Assembly (NCBI RefSeq): GCF_000002995.4
Contig: NW_025062476.1
Coordinates: 3,591,001-3,655,000, forward strand
Reading direction: 5' to 3'
DNA from: Brugia malayi
Taxonomy: Eukaryota > Nematoda > Chromadorea > Rhabditida > Onchocercidae
Length of the DNA stretch: 64,000 bases
Shown here one piece after another: positions 1-12,606 of the stretch. The notes beneath the pieces are model-generated. The model ran no database searches and was not told where the DNA came from. It saw nothing but the letters and a program-made list of their open reading frames with translations. How positions within the stretch are numbered: the first letter of the stretch is position 1; each line of letters begins with the position of its first letter. Position numbers and translations under genes: made by a program.

Positions 1-2599
1 ATTTTGTCGCAATACTTTTATGGAAGAGAGAATTACAGTAAAGCCAGGTGACCTTTTTCAGAAATGTTTTATGATACCTCTATTATCCGATCTTTCTTTA
101 TAATGTATAATGATCTTAAAACTCATGAAAATAGTGTAAAGAATAATATGTCAAGCAATTTTTTGATCATTTTTCATTTTTTTTTGTTATTTTTCATTAT
201 TTTTTCATCATTTCAATCATTATTTTTTAAATTAATAACTTCGAGTTTAAACATTTGATTTATTGCATAAATTTTGTGAATATGAGAAATTGTTTCATTA
301 AAAAATTATTCTGTAAAAGTTATAATTTTGAAACAATATATCACTAAAAAAGTGTGAAATGTCGAGGAAGGAATTCAATTTTCTTATCAAAAGTAAATAA
401 CAAATGACGAATAAAACAATTGGATAAATTTTTGGTAAAGCAATATTTGATGATAATATGATGGATCGTTGAATTTTATTTCTTCATGCAATAAATTGCT
501 TAAATATACTTGAAAATGCGTGGCGCTTTTTATCATTTATCTATAGCAATGGGCGGAATTGTCAAAACTATAGCGCAAAGAAATCTTTCTGATTAATTAT
601 AGTTGTTATTATATGGACATGAATGTATGCAAATTTTATATTTTATAATTGCTAATTATTTGCTAACTTCAATTATTGCCCTATCATTGTTAGTCAGATT
701 TAATCAGAAATAATTTAACCATTTTTCGAATCATACAATTATTTAAGAGAATTGGAATAGTATCATATTTCAAGAAGTAATGAGTAGTATTTTGAGTACC
801 GATAACATCATTCAAATTGTTAGCATTTCATCCACTTCAGACCGGTTAGTTTATTTTACATCATTGTCACTCATCATCAATCCTTTTCTTAAATTCAGTT
901 CATCCGGAAATTATTGATTCAGTTCATCCTAATCCTGTTTTACATTTTGTTTTGAATATTATTTTGCATTGAAATTTTTTCTTAATTTTTTTTCTTAAAT
1001 CGTGCAATTTTTTTTTTTTTGTAGTGTTTGCTTTGATTCTTGAAATTGAAATACTCGACTATCTTTTCCAGTTTTATAAATGCTTTCATCTTCAATTACT
1101 TAAATATTTCATCATTTTTTTTTTAATTTATTATTTTAAAATTTACACTGATTTGATTTTTTTCTCTAATTTTGAACTCAGAAAAAAATTTTTTAATAGC
1201 AATTAACTTTCTAATCACTATTTTGTACTCTTGATTCCATTGTAAAAATTATTCGATTCAATTTTTTAGTATCTCTCTTCACAATTTCATTTCAGTTGCT
1301 TATCAAAGTGACATCGCATAATTTATTAATTTATACTTTTTATTTTCACAGTAGCATATAATTAGTTGTTTTATCTCAGACACATTAATTCCTTAATTCT
1401 GGAATTTTTTTCATTTGATATTATTTATATTAAATATATGACATCATGCAAACGATTAATTTTTGTGATCGGAAAGAAAAGAAAAAAAAGCATAACATCA
1501 AAAGATACAAAATTTATGAAAAATTTATATTACGAACTATGAGGGGTGAATAAATCCATTACACATCGCATAGAAACTATATAAAATGTATTTTTATTTT
1601 TTTTTTTTTTAGTATAATTATTTTCTAATTCAGTTCTCATTTCTCGTATTAACAAAATATTTATGACAATAAATTGAGTTGAACATCAACAATGATGTCA
1701 TTAATTCAGAAAAAAAAAGTAGGAAAATTATTTTTTTTTTTTTGAAGGACATCAAATTTCAATTACTAATAGAAAAACACACAATGAAATTGACCGTTCG
1801 ACCGATGATTTAATTTTTAAAGAATTGCAACCATTTGAGATTGCTGTTTGATAGTGTGAAAGAATATTTAGATTTAGGTCATTTAGTCAAATGAATGGAT
1901 TACGATGTGTGTTGAGTAAAGTGAAGACTGAACTTCCGTTATTTCTTGATCAAATGTGATCAATCGTTAGGTTTAGATGTAAACAAATTTCAATTAATTG
2001 GTTATTTTTTAATTTCTCAGAAAATCTTTTTTTTGCAATTTTCCATAATATATCCACATAGCGATGCGAAATATTATTTGTGTAACATTTTTAAAATGTA
2101 AATTTTAGGCGGTACTTGATAAAAATTAAATTAACAGATGATTTTGCTTGAATTTCGAGAATTTTAACTTCCAAAAAGGAAATAATAGGCAAGGATATAC
2201 TAACCGAAAAAAAAAATAAAAGTAGTGATCCAAAATTAAATTTATTTATTTGAATATATTGGAACATTGAATGAACACTAAATTTAGTTTTTAGCTTTGA
2301 TTGAAATAATTAATAAAATTTTGCTTTTATTTGCTGTATTACTGATTACCACTCTCTCATTGACATACCTTAAATCAAAGTTCATTTTGTTCTTTCTACG
2401 ATAAAGAGCAATCAGCAATCATTTAAGGCTAAGTTATCTGATCAAAATTTTCAGATAACTCAAATATTTGTTGATTGTTTTAGCTTTTCCTATGATTACG
2501 ACTGTTTACAACAAACAAACAAACTATAAGTAATATTCGGCTAAACTTAAAAACAAACACGACATGCATGGAACGGCTGATTTATCGAACTAATCAAAA

Positions 2600-2742
2600 A
2601 AAAAAACTTATCATTATCATCAGCATCATCATTATCATCATCATCATCATCATCATTATCATCGCCATCATCATCATCACTGTCACAGTCATCATCGAAA
2701 CCATCGTTATCAGCATTATCATCATCAATGTTGCTATCAATC
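2600..2742. repeat. (ATC)n/(TCA)n imperfect microsatellite
   Basis: About 140 bp of TCA/ATC/ATT triplets. It produces a poly-Ile frame on the plus strand and a poly-Asp frame on the minus strand, neither of which looks like a gene. Confidence 0.9.
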
Positions 2743-4410
2743 ATCGAAATTTATTACATTTCCTCAAGCTATGGTTTCATCAATGAAATGGCCACTAAAT
2801 GTTTGTATTGAAAGTTATTATTTGTACATAATAACAAATTATCTAAGTGGTTTGACTAAGACTAAAATTCATTTTGGTTATTAAAAAAAAAAAAGTCAAA
2901 ATGCTATCATTTGATTGCATTTTTATGGTGGTGTTGATAAAGTAAATTAACTGAAAATTGTTTCTTTTTTGACTTATTTTATTTCGAGATATTTTCGATA
3001 AATTATGCATCGATTCAAAGTCATTTTTAACTTTTCAAGCTATATCATATCATCTTTCACTTTGCAATATAAATGATAATAATGTAAACTTTACCAGTAG
3101 AAATTTTTACAATTTGTAATGAACTAAAAATTCAATTGCTGAAAATATTCGAGAATGACACTTCTCTATTGATAAAATTTTGAAGACTTAAAAAAAAAAG
3201 GATGAGTCAAATTTTTAATATTTCTCGTATTTGAAGCACTACTATAGTAGTAAAAATGACAATACTGCAAGAGTGCTGATAGCTGATAAACTTTATGATC
3301 TGTTATCAATATTATCATAATTAATTTTCACTTCCTGTCAATAACGAATGATTATGAAATGAATACCAATACAATAGCAATTAAATCTAGATTAGAAGGT
3401 AAAAATTAAGATGATTTCATTGAAACAAAGGATGCAAAGAATGAATGGGATAGAATATGTATGCTAAGAAACCAGAAATCAGTATGATAAATGAGAAACA
3501 CTCAAACAAATTTCATTCTTGATTTTCCAAACAAGTTTCGAACCACTTTTTTCTTCATCCTCTATTTCTCTTGCAATATATGACAATAATTTGTCATACT
3601 TTTCATTGTTTCATATCATCTATGTAAATTCTGTTTAATGTGTACAAATGTACATGAACATGAACGGCGGTAAATCACTTTATGGCGCTAATATACACAT
3701 ACTTATATATGTATAATGTTTGTTTCATTTGATCTTGTAAATGTATAAGTTCATATTTTTTCATATCCTCTACAAATTTCATTTTATAATAATAATTTTG
3801 TGAAATTATTGAAAATGAATTATTCTAATTTAATTATGTTTGAAATGTTTATCATATTATCGATAGTGCAAAAGTTGTATCACAGTGATAAGCTATCATA
3901 CCGAATTTAATTTTATTTACTGTTTAATGTATAATGGGTATTTATCTGTAAAAAAAAAAAAAAAACTCAAAATATTAGATGTTCAGTTCATTTTAGTTGT
4001 TGCTTGATGACTTAATGCAAATATTATATTGCATAATCTATGGAATCAATTTAATTTAATTTACAAATAAAATTTTTCAACAAAAATTGTAAAATTTAAT
4101 CGAACGAATATTTTTATTCTTTATTTATTAATATTTATTGATAATTTTTGCCATAATTTCGACATCATTAATGAAAAAAGATATTGGAATTGCTCGAAAA
4201 TCTTAGACTTTTGCATATCTATCTTTGATCTTTGATTTTTCCACGCAGATTTCAAATTTTTGCGACCATTACAATCTTTTCTCTTTCGTTAGAATTCAGA
4301 AGAAAAGTGTATACTGTCTATTTCTATTCGATTTTTTTTTTTTTAAATTCTTCTTTACTGATATTATGTGCCATCTACTAAAATAAATTTGTAAAATAGA
4401 AAAAATTTTT

Positions 4411-4479
4411 TCAAATTATCTTAATTCTATTTCAATGCTAATTAGCATTTCAAATTATCTTAATTCTATAGCAATGCTA
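4411..4479. repeat. 39-bp direct duplication
   Basis: A segment beginning TCAAATTATCTTAATTCTAT is repeated 39 bp downstream with two or three changes, and each copy ends in CAATGCTAA. It is a simple local tandem duplication directly before a CAA triplet run. Confidence 0.75.
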
Positions 4480-4480
4480 A

Positions 4481-4511
4481 ACAACAACAACAACAACAAC
4501 AACAATAACAA
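4481..4511. repeat. (CAA)n microsatellite
   Basis: Around nine consecutive ACA/CAA triplets, ending in the interrupted AATAACA. Confidence 0.9.
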
Positions 4512-4710
4512 GCAACAGGAACAAGTTCTCAACCCAATATTTAATGTCAATATGTCAATTTAATCCCATTAAAAGAAGACATACTGATTATTTTTATCAT
4601 ATCAACATTGAATTGCTGATAAATTAGAATTGCTCAACGTTTCTTTCAAATTATACAATATCACGGTCAACTGCAATTTATTCATTCATTAATCTTTTTT
4701 TTTTTTTTGC

Positions 4711-4867
4711 AGGATACTATATCACTAATAATTGATTCATTCTGTCTGCAAATTATCCCACAAAGAAATTTTCACGTCATTCACGTCATTTTGGCTTTTG
4801 TCATAAGTATCTATTCCGGTTAATGAGAAAGCTCTACACGATTTATTTAACCAAGCAACAATTATGC
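4711..4867 (+). promoter_or_regulatory. candidate 5' leader exon of the F-BAR RhoGAP gene (acceptor, UTR, ATG C, donor)
   Basis: A long T-run followed by GCAG at 4709-4712 forms a strong nematode acceptor, suitable for cis- or SL trans-splicing. About 155 nt later the sequence ends in ATGC followed by a strong GTGAGT donor at 4868. Splicing this ATG C to the exon at 15102, which starts with two bases of a split codon (GA), gives Met-Arg-Arg-Phe-Ser in frame with the rest of the gene. No longer frame runs through the segment, so it would be mostly 5' UTR. This rests on splice signals and phase alone; the other candidate start is the ATG at 15158. Confidence 0.45.
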
Positions 4868-7800
4868 GTGAGTTTACATTCCTATTCTTTTCATTTCTCT
4901 TTTTTCTTTCTTTTTGCTTATTAAACATTTTTATTACTCATTGAACTGCTTATGTTATTAGTATTAATCCATAAAGACAAATGCTATGTAATAATAAACA
5001 GTTACACAATTAATCTTTTCTTTTTCCATTAAAATTTGACATTTTTAAAAATTTCTTCACCATATTAAATACATTCATCTTTCTATATTGAAATTTAATT
5101 AATAATTCAATGCCTCACAAATATTACATATAGCAGACAAAGTATGAACATAATTTTGTTTTTGCTAAAATTAGCTTTTCCTTAAGAATTAACTTTTACT
5201 GGCTGGCCTTATATGTATGATATTTTTTTGTCTTTTTTTCTTAAAAAAATTTCTTTTCAATTTAACAGTTAAAAAGAAAAAAGATGAGAGAGAGAAAGGA
5301 AAATATTCCCTTGAAAGGTCATGATAGGAAATTGAATTTTATCATTTGATTAGAGAGAATTGATAGATCAGTTGGTTTAGCACTAAATCTATTCATTCTT
5401 ATTTATGTTATTGAATTTTAATCTCTTTTCTCCTTTTCTTTATTATTTTTATCTATTCTCTCTCCGTTTTAATTCACCTTAAATTAAATACTACTACTAA
5501 GTAGCAACAACATTAATTTATGAATTTTTAAAATGAAATCACTTTTTTTTCTTAAAACAAATTCCATCTCTTCTTTTCGTTCACTTTGTCATATTCCGCA
5601 TATCTCATTTCTTTCTTCTATTTGCAAAATTTTTTACTAACCATTAAAATGTTACATTAATTTCACTGGCACGTTTTTAAAAATAAATGGGAAAAGGAAA
5701 TAAAAGAGGTACACTCCCCGGCCGGGAATCGAACCCGGGTCTCGCACGTGACAGGCGCGGATACTCACCACTATACTACCGAGGACACGTGAAGTCTGCT
5801 CGTCTCGTAATTAATTAAATTCAAAAATTTCAGCTTTATGAAGAAATTTGAAATTTATTAAAATTTCCAACACAAAAACTTGTCTGTTTTACTAAATCAG
5901 TGACGAAAAATGTTATTGAATTAATGAAAACCAAAGTGAGAATTACATGTTATCAATAAATGCTAATCGTAATTGAGAAACTTCAATTTCACTGATAAAA
6001 TTTTCAACAGCATTTGAGAAAGATAAGGGTAATATCATTGCTGATAAACAATGAACATTGATAAGGACATCTAATGGTGTAGTTTGTAGTATCTGCCAAA
6101 CAGTTTATTTATTTATTTTTTTTTGGCCTTTCTTTTGCTTAAAAAAAAGAATTTCACACTTAAATTAGTTATGTAACATTTTGATGATGCTACGCCAGCA
6201 TAAGTAAATTAATTTTTGTTGAAAGTATTTGAGATTGTAAGAATGATGCATCAATCAATCAATCAATCAGTCAATGCTATTGTGAATAAAATTAGCTGAT
6301 CAAGTTTTAATTAGCCTGAAGAAAAATTTTTTATGAATAATTCGGAAACGTATTTGAAGTATTTACACTGAAAAGATAACCACTTAAAAATTAGTTCAAC
6401 GCTAACCTAAGCTTATAGCTTTACATTTCTCATCTGATTTTACTAATTTTCTAGTTTTATCATTTTTTTTTTTTTTTTCAACATTTTCTTGAAGTTATCG
6501 CCGTTTTGCTTGAAATCAAATTGTAAACAATGAAAAGAGAACGGAAGAAGAGAAGCAGTGAAAATGAAAATTCCTGATGAATTTATCAACCAAATCAAGA
6601 ATCTCAGTCTTTTCGGAAAATTCTAATAGAAGTAATTAGCTACTTGTGAATTAAATTTGCATCCAACAAGTGAAACAACAAACTGTAGTTCAGCAAGGAT
6701 AAAAGTGTTAAGTTAGAAATATTCTAAATTTAATTTACTTTTATTACTTTTCACTCTCACAATTTGTCTTTTTTTTAGCTTGTTTTTTGAAGAAATGTGG
6801 TAAGAAAGAAAAATATTTTCACTTAGCTTATTGATAAATGTAAAACTAGTAAAAGATAACATTTATCACTGCTTCTTTCTCCTAATAATTTAACTGATAA
6901 CTGTTTGATAACATGCAACTTCATACTTTGAAATAATTTAAAAGAAGAAAAAATTCAATTGCAATAGTACAGCTATTTTGTGCTGAATTAATTCAATTTC
7001 TTACAGCATTTAATTGAAATAAAGAAAAAAAAAAATGATTGAACTGATGAAAAGTATAACTTCGAAAAACTCTTAGCATTTGTTGTCGGAGTTTGTTTGA
7101 AATGTAAAGTCTGAATCTCAAATTCATGTCTTAATTTTTGCTGTAAAAGGGATTTCTCAATTTCGATAAACTTTTACAAATCTTCCTCCTCCATTTTTCG
7201 AATATTTCATAAAACTTATCAATTTCTTTTTTCTTTTTAATTTTTATTTTCTATTTTTCATTTCTTTAAGTGTCTTTTCTTTGTTTTTCTTCTAAGAAGG
7301 TTCATATTTTATGAAATAAAACGGAAATTAATTACAATAGACAAATTAAGTACATATATATATATATATTTTACAATAATAAAAATAAAACTAAAACAGA
7401 AATTAATTGCCTTAAATCTTACAATCTTAATCTTTGTTCATTTTATTTATTAATCTGTCATCTAACTTAAACTTTCCTGCCTTTAACTCTTTTTTTTTGG
7501 ATTATTTCACTTTTTTTTTACCCTATTTTACAGTAGAATCTTGAGATAAGAAATAAATCTAATTGTATTTTTTAAAGACAGCAAAATATTTGTAAAATTT
7601 CAAAATCTAAATTATCTAAATTATTCGCAAAATTATCAAATTTGTTAATAAAATTTGGATAAAATTGTTGCTAAAAAAAATGTTTATTCAAAATTTTCTT
7701 CTACGCATTAAAATTATTCTTTTTGATAAGAGAAAAATGTAGAAATTATTGCGTTAATTGCGCTAATTTCGCATAAATTTTAACTTTAATTGCATTATTA

Positions 7801-10800
7801 TTTATTGTTACATCGTACTATTAATGATGAGCGATAACAAAATTAGTTCAATAATAATAATAATAATATTTGAGCAGTAGTAGCACAATTTGTAAACAAT
7901 AAGCAAGCAGTAAGCATCGTCTCTGTTATGCAAAATAGATTTTGAGAAATAAACTACAATTATAGCATTTGATCGGTTAACATATGAAGAAGAGTTTAAT
8001 GTTTAAACAATGATATAAGCCTATCGATGATCGAGAAGTATCTTTAGGGAATGCAATGATATTAGCTTTCGATCATTAGTATCTTTGGTGAATTGCGAAC
8101 GGTAAGAACAATGCATCTTCTATTTATCATTGTTCTCTTTCATTCTTCTTTTTTTTTTTTCCTTTAAATTAATCAAGGTCATTCAAAATTTAAAGCCTTG
8201 TGTAAATGTCATATTGCTGTATTTTATTTAGGCATGAAATAATGGTGACATATGTGAAAGTTAGACATTTTATTAGTAAATTAATAATAGATAAAATTAT
8301 TATTTATTATTATTTTAAGAAAATAAAATTTTAATTGCTAATTATTGATGTCTAAGCGTAGAATGAAAGCTTAAGATATGAGATTGACTAAGGAAGTTAG
8401 CTAAATAGGACACATAGTTAATTAACCTAAGGATATATGACTAATTAATTTAAAGAATACATCACAAAAGTATTAAAAGAAAGTATAAAAAACTAAATTC
8501 GACGTTTAATAAGATTACTTAATATATTTTGAATATGGAAATGTGACATAGCACGATGGTATTTGAATAATATAGTAAATTTGAAATTAAAAATTAATTT
8601 CCTAACCAAAAATTGATGTTACATTCCAAAATTTATATTTGAATACTTAATCTTCTCATTTTTTTTCTTTATCAATCCTATACTTTTTGTCATTTGAGGT
8701 AAGAAAATGAATTGAAATTAATGCGATATTCTTTTTGTTCTTTTATTTCAAAAAAAAAAAAAAAGCTTAAATCTAAAAATAATTTTAAAAAAATAATCAT
8801 TTTAGTTTATTCAGAAAATTTTCATATTTTTCCTTTTCATTTCTATTTCCTTTTTTTTTTTTTGAGAAAAAGAGGAAGGAAACTAACACATTTCAAGCGG
8901 TATATTTCATGTTTAAAGAAACAATCCACCATCAATGACCTTGTCTACATCGTTTGATATAAAATAGTATTAGCATTTTTATTTCGACCTTCATAATAAT
9001 AATGATAATTAATAATAATAATAATAATAATAATGATGGTGTTGATGTTTTTGGCGTTAATTGTTCATGTGTATTGGACCAGGTCAGGTCAAGCGGTCAT
9101 TTCCTCTATGGGTGGGTGATATTTTTGTTGGAATATTTTAGAGTAATAATAATTATATGGGAAAATTCCGTTATATCTTCACACTTCCCATTTCTTTTGG
9201 TGTAAAACTTTTTTCATTCATTTTTTTTTTTTATTTAATTATTTGTGGTTATTTTTTAAAAAAAAAATTATCAAAGTGGGTATGTTTGTTATTCTTTTTT
9301 CGAAAAATTAACATAAGTGAGCTTAAATACTATTTCATAATTCCATTTCACAGCTTTAAAAATCATTCTTAAATTTTAATCCTATTTATCATTTCTTAAT
9401 CCTTTCTGCTTCATCATCTTTATCATTTTTCTTAAAAACTGAAAAACATATCGTGAAAATCACATTGTTATTTTCATATTAAATATTTGCTATCTATATT
9501 TTAATCTTTGATTATAACTATTTTTTTCAAAAGAGAAAAAAAATTTGCTTTTTTAATTTTAAAATTTTAATTAAAAAAAAATTAAATTCTGCTTTTCTTG
9601 AATTTTTTACAAGTTTTAAAAAAAAGTTATTCTGCAAAAAAAAAAAAAAAAAAAAAAAAAGGAAAAATTTCTCGAAGATTTGATCAAAATTTTATATAAA
9701 AGAATTTGTTTTTTTTTTTTTTCTTTTCTTTTCAACTTCCTTACCTATTCGTACTGTAAAAAATTTTAATAAAAATAAAGAAAAATGAAATATGAAGAAA
9801 TTGAATGATCTGTTCATTCTTCTGGAAAATGTCCTAAAATGAGCAGTATTCATTGATAATTGAGTTAATTTGACAATTTTTATGTATAATCGTTTAGGTG
9901 GAAATTTTAAATTTAAGATTTTTTTTTGATCTTTTTTTTTCACTTTTTTTTTGTTTAAAATTCGGCAATTTTGCAAATTACTGAATTTTAAACAACATCT
10001 ATTTAGAGCAGAGTAGTAGTCAATGTAATATTGTATTAGTTACGAAAAGATATTTGAAATTCTAATAATAATTTAAAATATTCCGATTAAAAACTCTCTC
10101 TCTTCTCTCTCTCTCTCTCTCTTCCAATATTCCCATTTTTCTTATTTTTTTTCTTTCCTTAGTATTTTGCATTCATCATTTTCTCATTAATTTATGCATC
10201 AGTGCAACAATATGCACACCCCGAATATCGAGAATACCAATATTTCTTATAAATTAATCATTGCAATCAAAAATTTTTCATTTAATTGCTACCATATAAG
10301 AAAGTTATTTATAACAGTTATGGATTTTACTACAAATTTATTAATTATTATTTTAAATTTTAATTTTTATAATTTCTTTTATTTATAATTTTCTGTAAAT
10401 TATAATTTTATATCTTATAAACTATGATAAATTATAATTTTTAATAATTAAAAGTGGAAGTGATTTCTTTTGCTCTCAATTTTTTAATAGCTAACTTATT
10501 TCGTTTATCACATTGAATTCCATAAATATTTCTAACTGATTCATTTTGGCTTATGTTTAACCGAAAGTTTGAATAAGTAATTCAATTAACTTTGATAGTT
10601 TACTTGATTGCTAATTATGTAATTAATTTTGTACTTAATGTAACTTATTTAGACGTACTTTCATATAGATTTCATTGCAATTATTTTAATTTTTGCTATT
10701 TAATATCAAAAATAAAATTTAGGGCTTAAATTTTTAATTTTTTATTATAGTTTCAAGTTTCATCTAATCTATTTAAAACATATCAAATTAATGATCAGAA

Positions 10801-12568
10801 AAGAAAACGAAGAGAAAAAGAAAGCGAAAGTTTAAAGAAATATTTAGAAAACTATAAATTATCAATGTAAAAAAAGAAATATCGAGAAAGGGTTAAAATA
10901 CAATGTGTTATAATATTTGTTTCTTCTAAGATGCAGATTTCTTGAAAGGTGATATTTCTTTTCTATCGCTATCAATCATTCCTGATAAGTGTGATAAGTT
11001 AGATAGAATCAAAACTAAGGGCAAAATAATACTTTTAAGAATTAATTATGAGTTTTTATCTGTCTATTTTTGTGTGTGTTTCAATTTTTATTCATTGATT
11101 AATTAATTTATTTATTTGCTAATTGTATTTATTTATTTATTTATTTATTTTTTTGCTTATTTTTCATTTATTCCTTTCATTCATTTGACAAAATGTTTGA
11201 TCTATAATTTATAAATCCTACAAGTGAAATATTATCAATGCATTGGTATAACTATTAAGCAATTTTATTACGAAAATTTTATCAATGACTTAACATATTG
11301 ATTGATATTTGTGATTGCTGAATTTTTAGAAAACTGAGATATCTCTGAAATCAATGATTCTTAAATTTTATTACTTTTGAATTGTATCAAAAATCTTTTA
11401 ACAATATAACTAAATTAATGTGCAAAATTATTTCTCATTTTACATTTATCGTTTCCGGTTAATCGTTATCACTTCTATGTTTTAGATATATTTTAATTAT
11501 TTGATAAATAAACACAGTGAGTAATTATTGTGTTAAACAGGTTTTGAACATTTCCTGAAGACATTTTATGTTTGAAATGATCAAATCTATTAATAATTGC
11601 TATCATTCATTTTATCAATTTTATCATTCCAATATTAGAAGATAACGAATCATTTCATATTGATTTCATCTGAATGCCATTTGATTGTAATAAACTAAAT
11701 AGCACACTCTACTATTAATTTTTCAAAGTAGTAGTAGCATTCTCGCATACAAATGTCAGTCTGTCCACAACTTTTGCTTTATAAACTTCTATCTACTTAG
11801 TAAATTTAAAATGGACAGCTGTTGTGGAAATTTCAATTCCACTTCTATCTTTTAATTAAGTTCTTTCGCTTAATTCTAATATTTTAATTTCGATTAATTG
11901 AAAGTGTTTCTTAATTTCAAAAATTGAATTTAACATTTAGGCAATTATTTCTTACTAAATGTCTTGATCTTCTTTCCTATCACCGACTAAAAGGGATAAA
12001 CAGAGAGAGAGAGAGAAAGAGAGAGGATGAAAAAATTAAAATAATTAAGCAAAATAAATTATTGGGAAATTTAAAACTATGAATCAATTCCGGAAAGTAT
12101 TGCTATTTTTATTCAATTAGTTCTGTACCTCTTCTGATATATGGCAAATTTTCACATACTGATACTTTTAATTGCCTTAAAAATTATCTATTAGTTTAAA
12201 AAAATATACATATATCTTTGATATTTTACAATACAATGCCAAAAATTAAAAAAAAAAAAAATTCGCTTACTTAGTTAATGGAAAAAAACAAACAAACAAA
12301 GCAAATCTAATATAATATAAAGTTCAATAAAAGCAATTAAAATAGTAATGACTAATAAATAAATTATTGGCAATTAATAAATAAATTTTGCATAAAATTC
12401 ATAAATGATTAGTTTTACCCAAAAAAATTAAAAACTATATTAATTTTCAAGAAGGAAAAGAAAAAAAAATAAAAAGGATTTTCAATCTTTTACTACTATT
12501 TTTTTACTTAAATACTTGAAATTTCCATCATTTTAGATAATTAAGTGTCACAATTAAATAAGCCCTCC

Positions 12569-12606
<38 letters not shown>

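Larger units (their letters stand above)
1..4710. other. AT-rich DNA without a recognised gene
   Basis: I see no conserved coding exon on either strand here. The open frames are low-complexity (poly-Phe/Ile/Asp) and come from A/T runs and an ATC/TCA microsatellite. The stretch may contain the promoter or further 5' untranslated exons of the RhoGAP gene that begins at its right edge, but nothing in the sequence fixes this. Confidence 0.6.

Noticed and set aside
2547..2786. Poly-Asp (minus) and poly-Ile (plus) open frames
   Set aside because: Both are direct translations of the ATC/TCA microsatellite, with no other coding feature.
4737..4928. 63-codon minus-strand frame opposite the leader exon
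   Set aside because: It has no recognisable family. The plus strand there has a coherent acceptor-UTR-ATG-donor arrangement that fits the downstream gene in phase.
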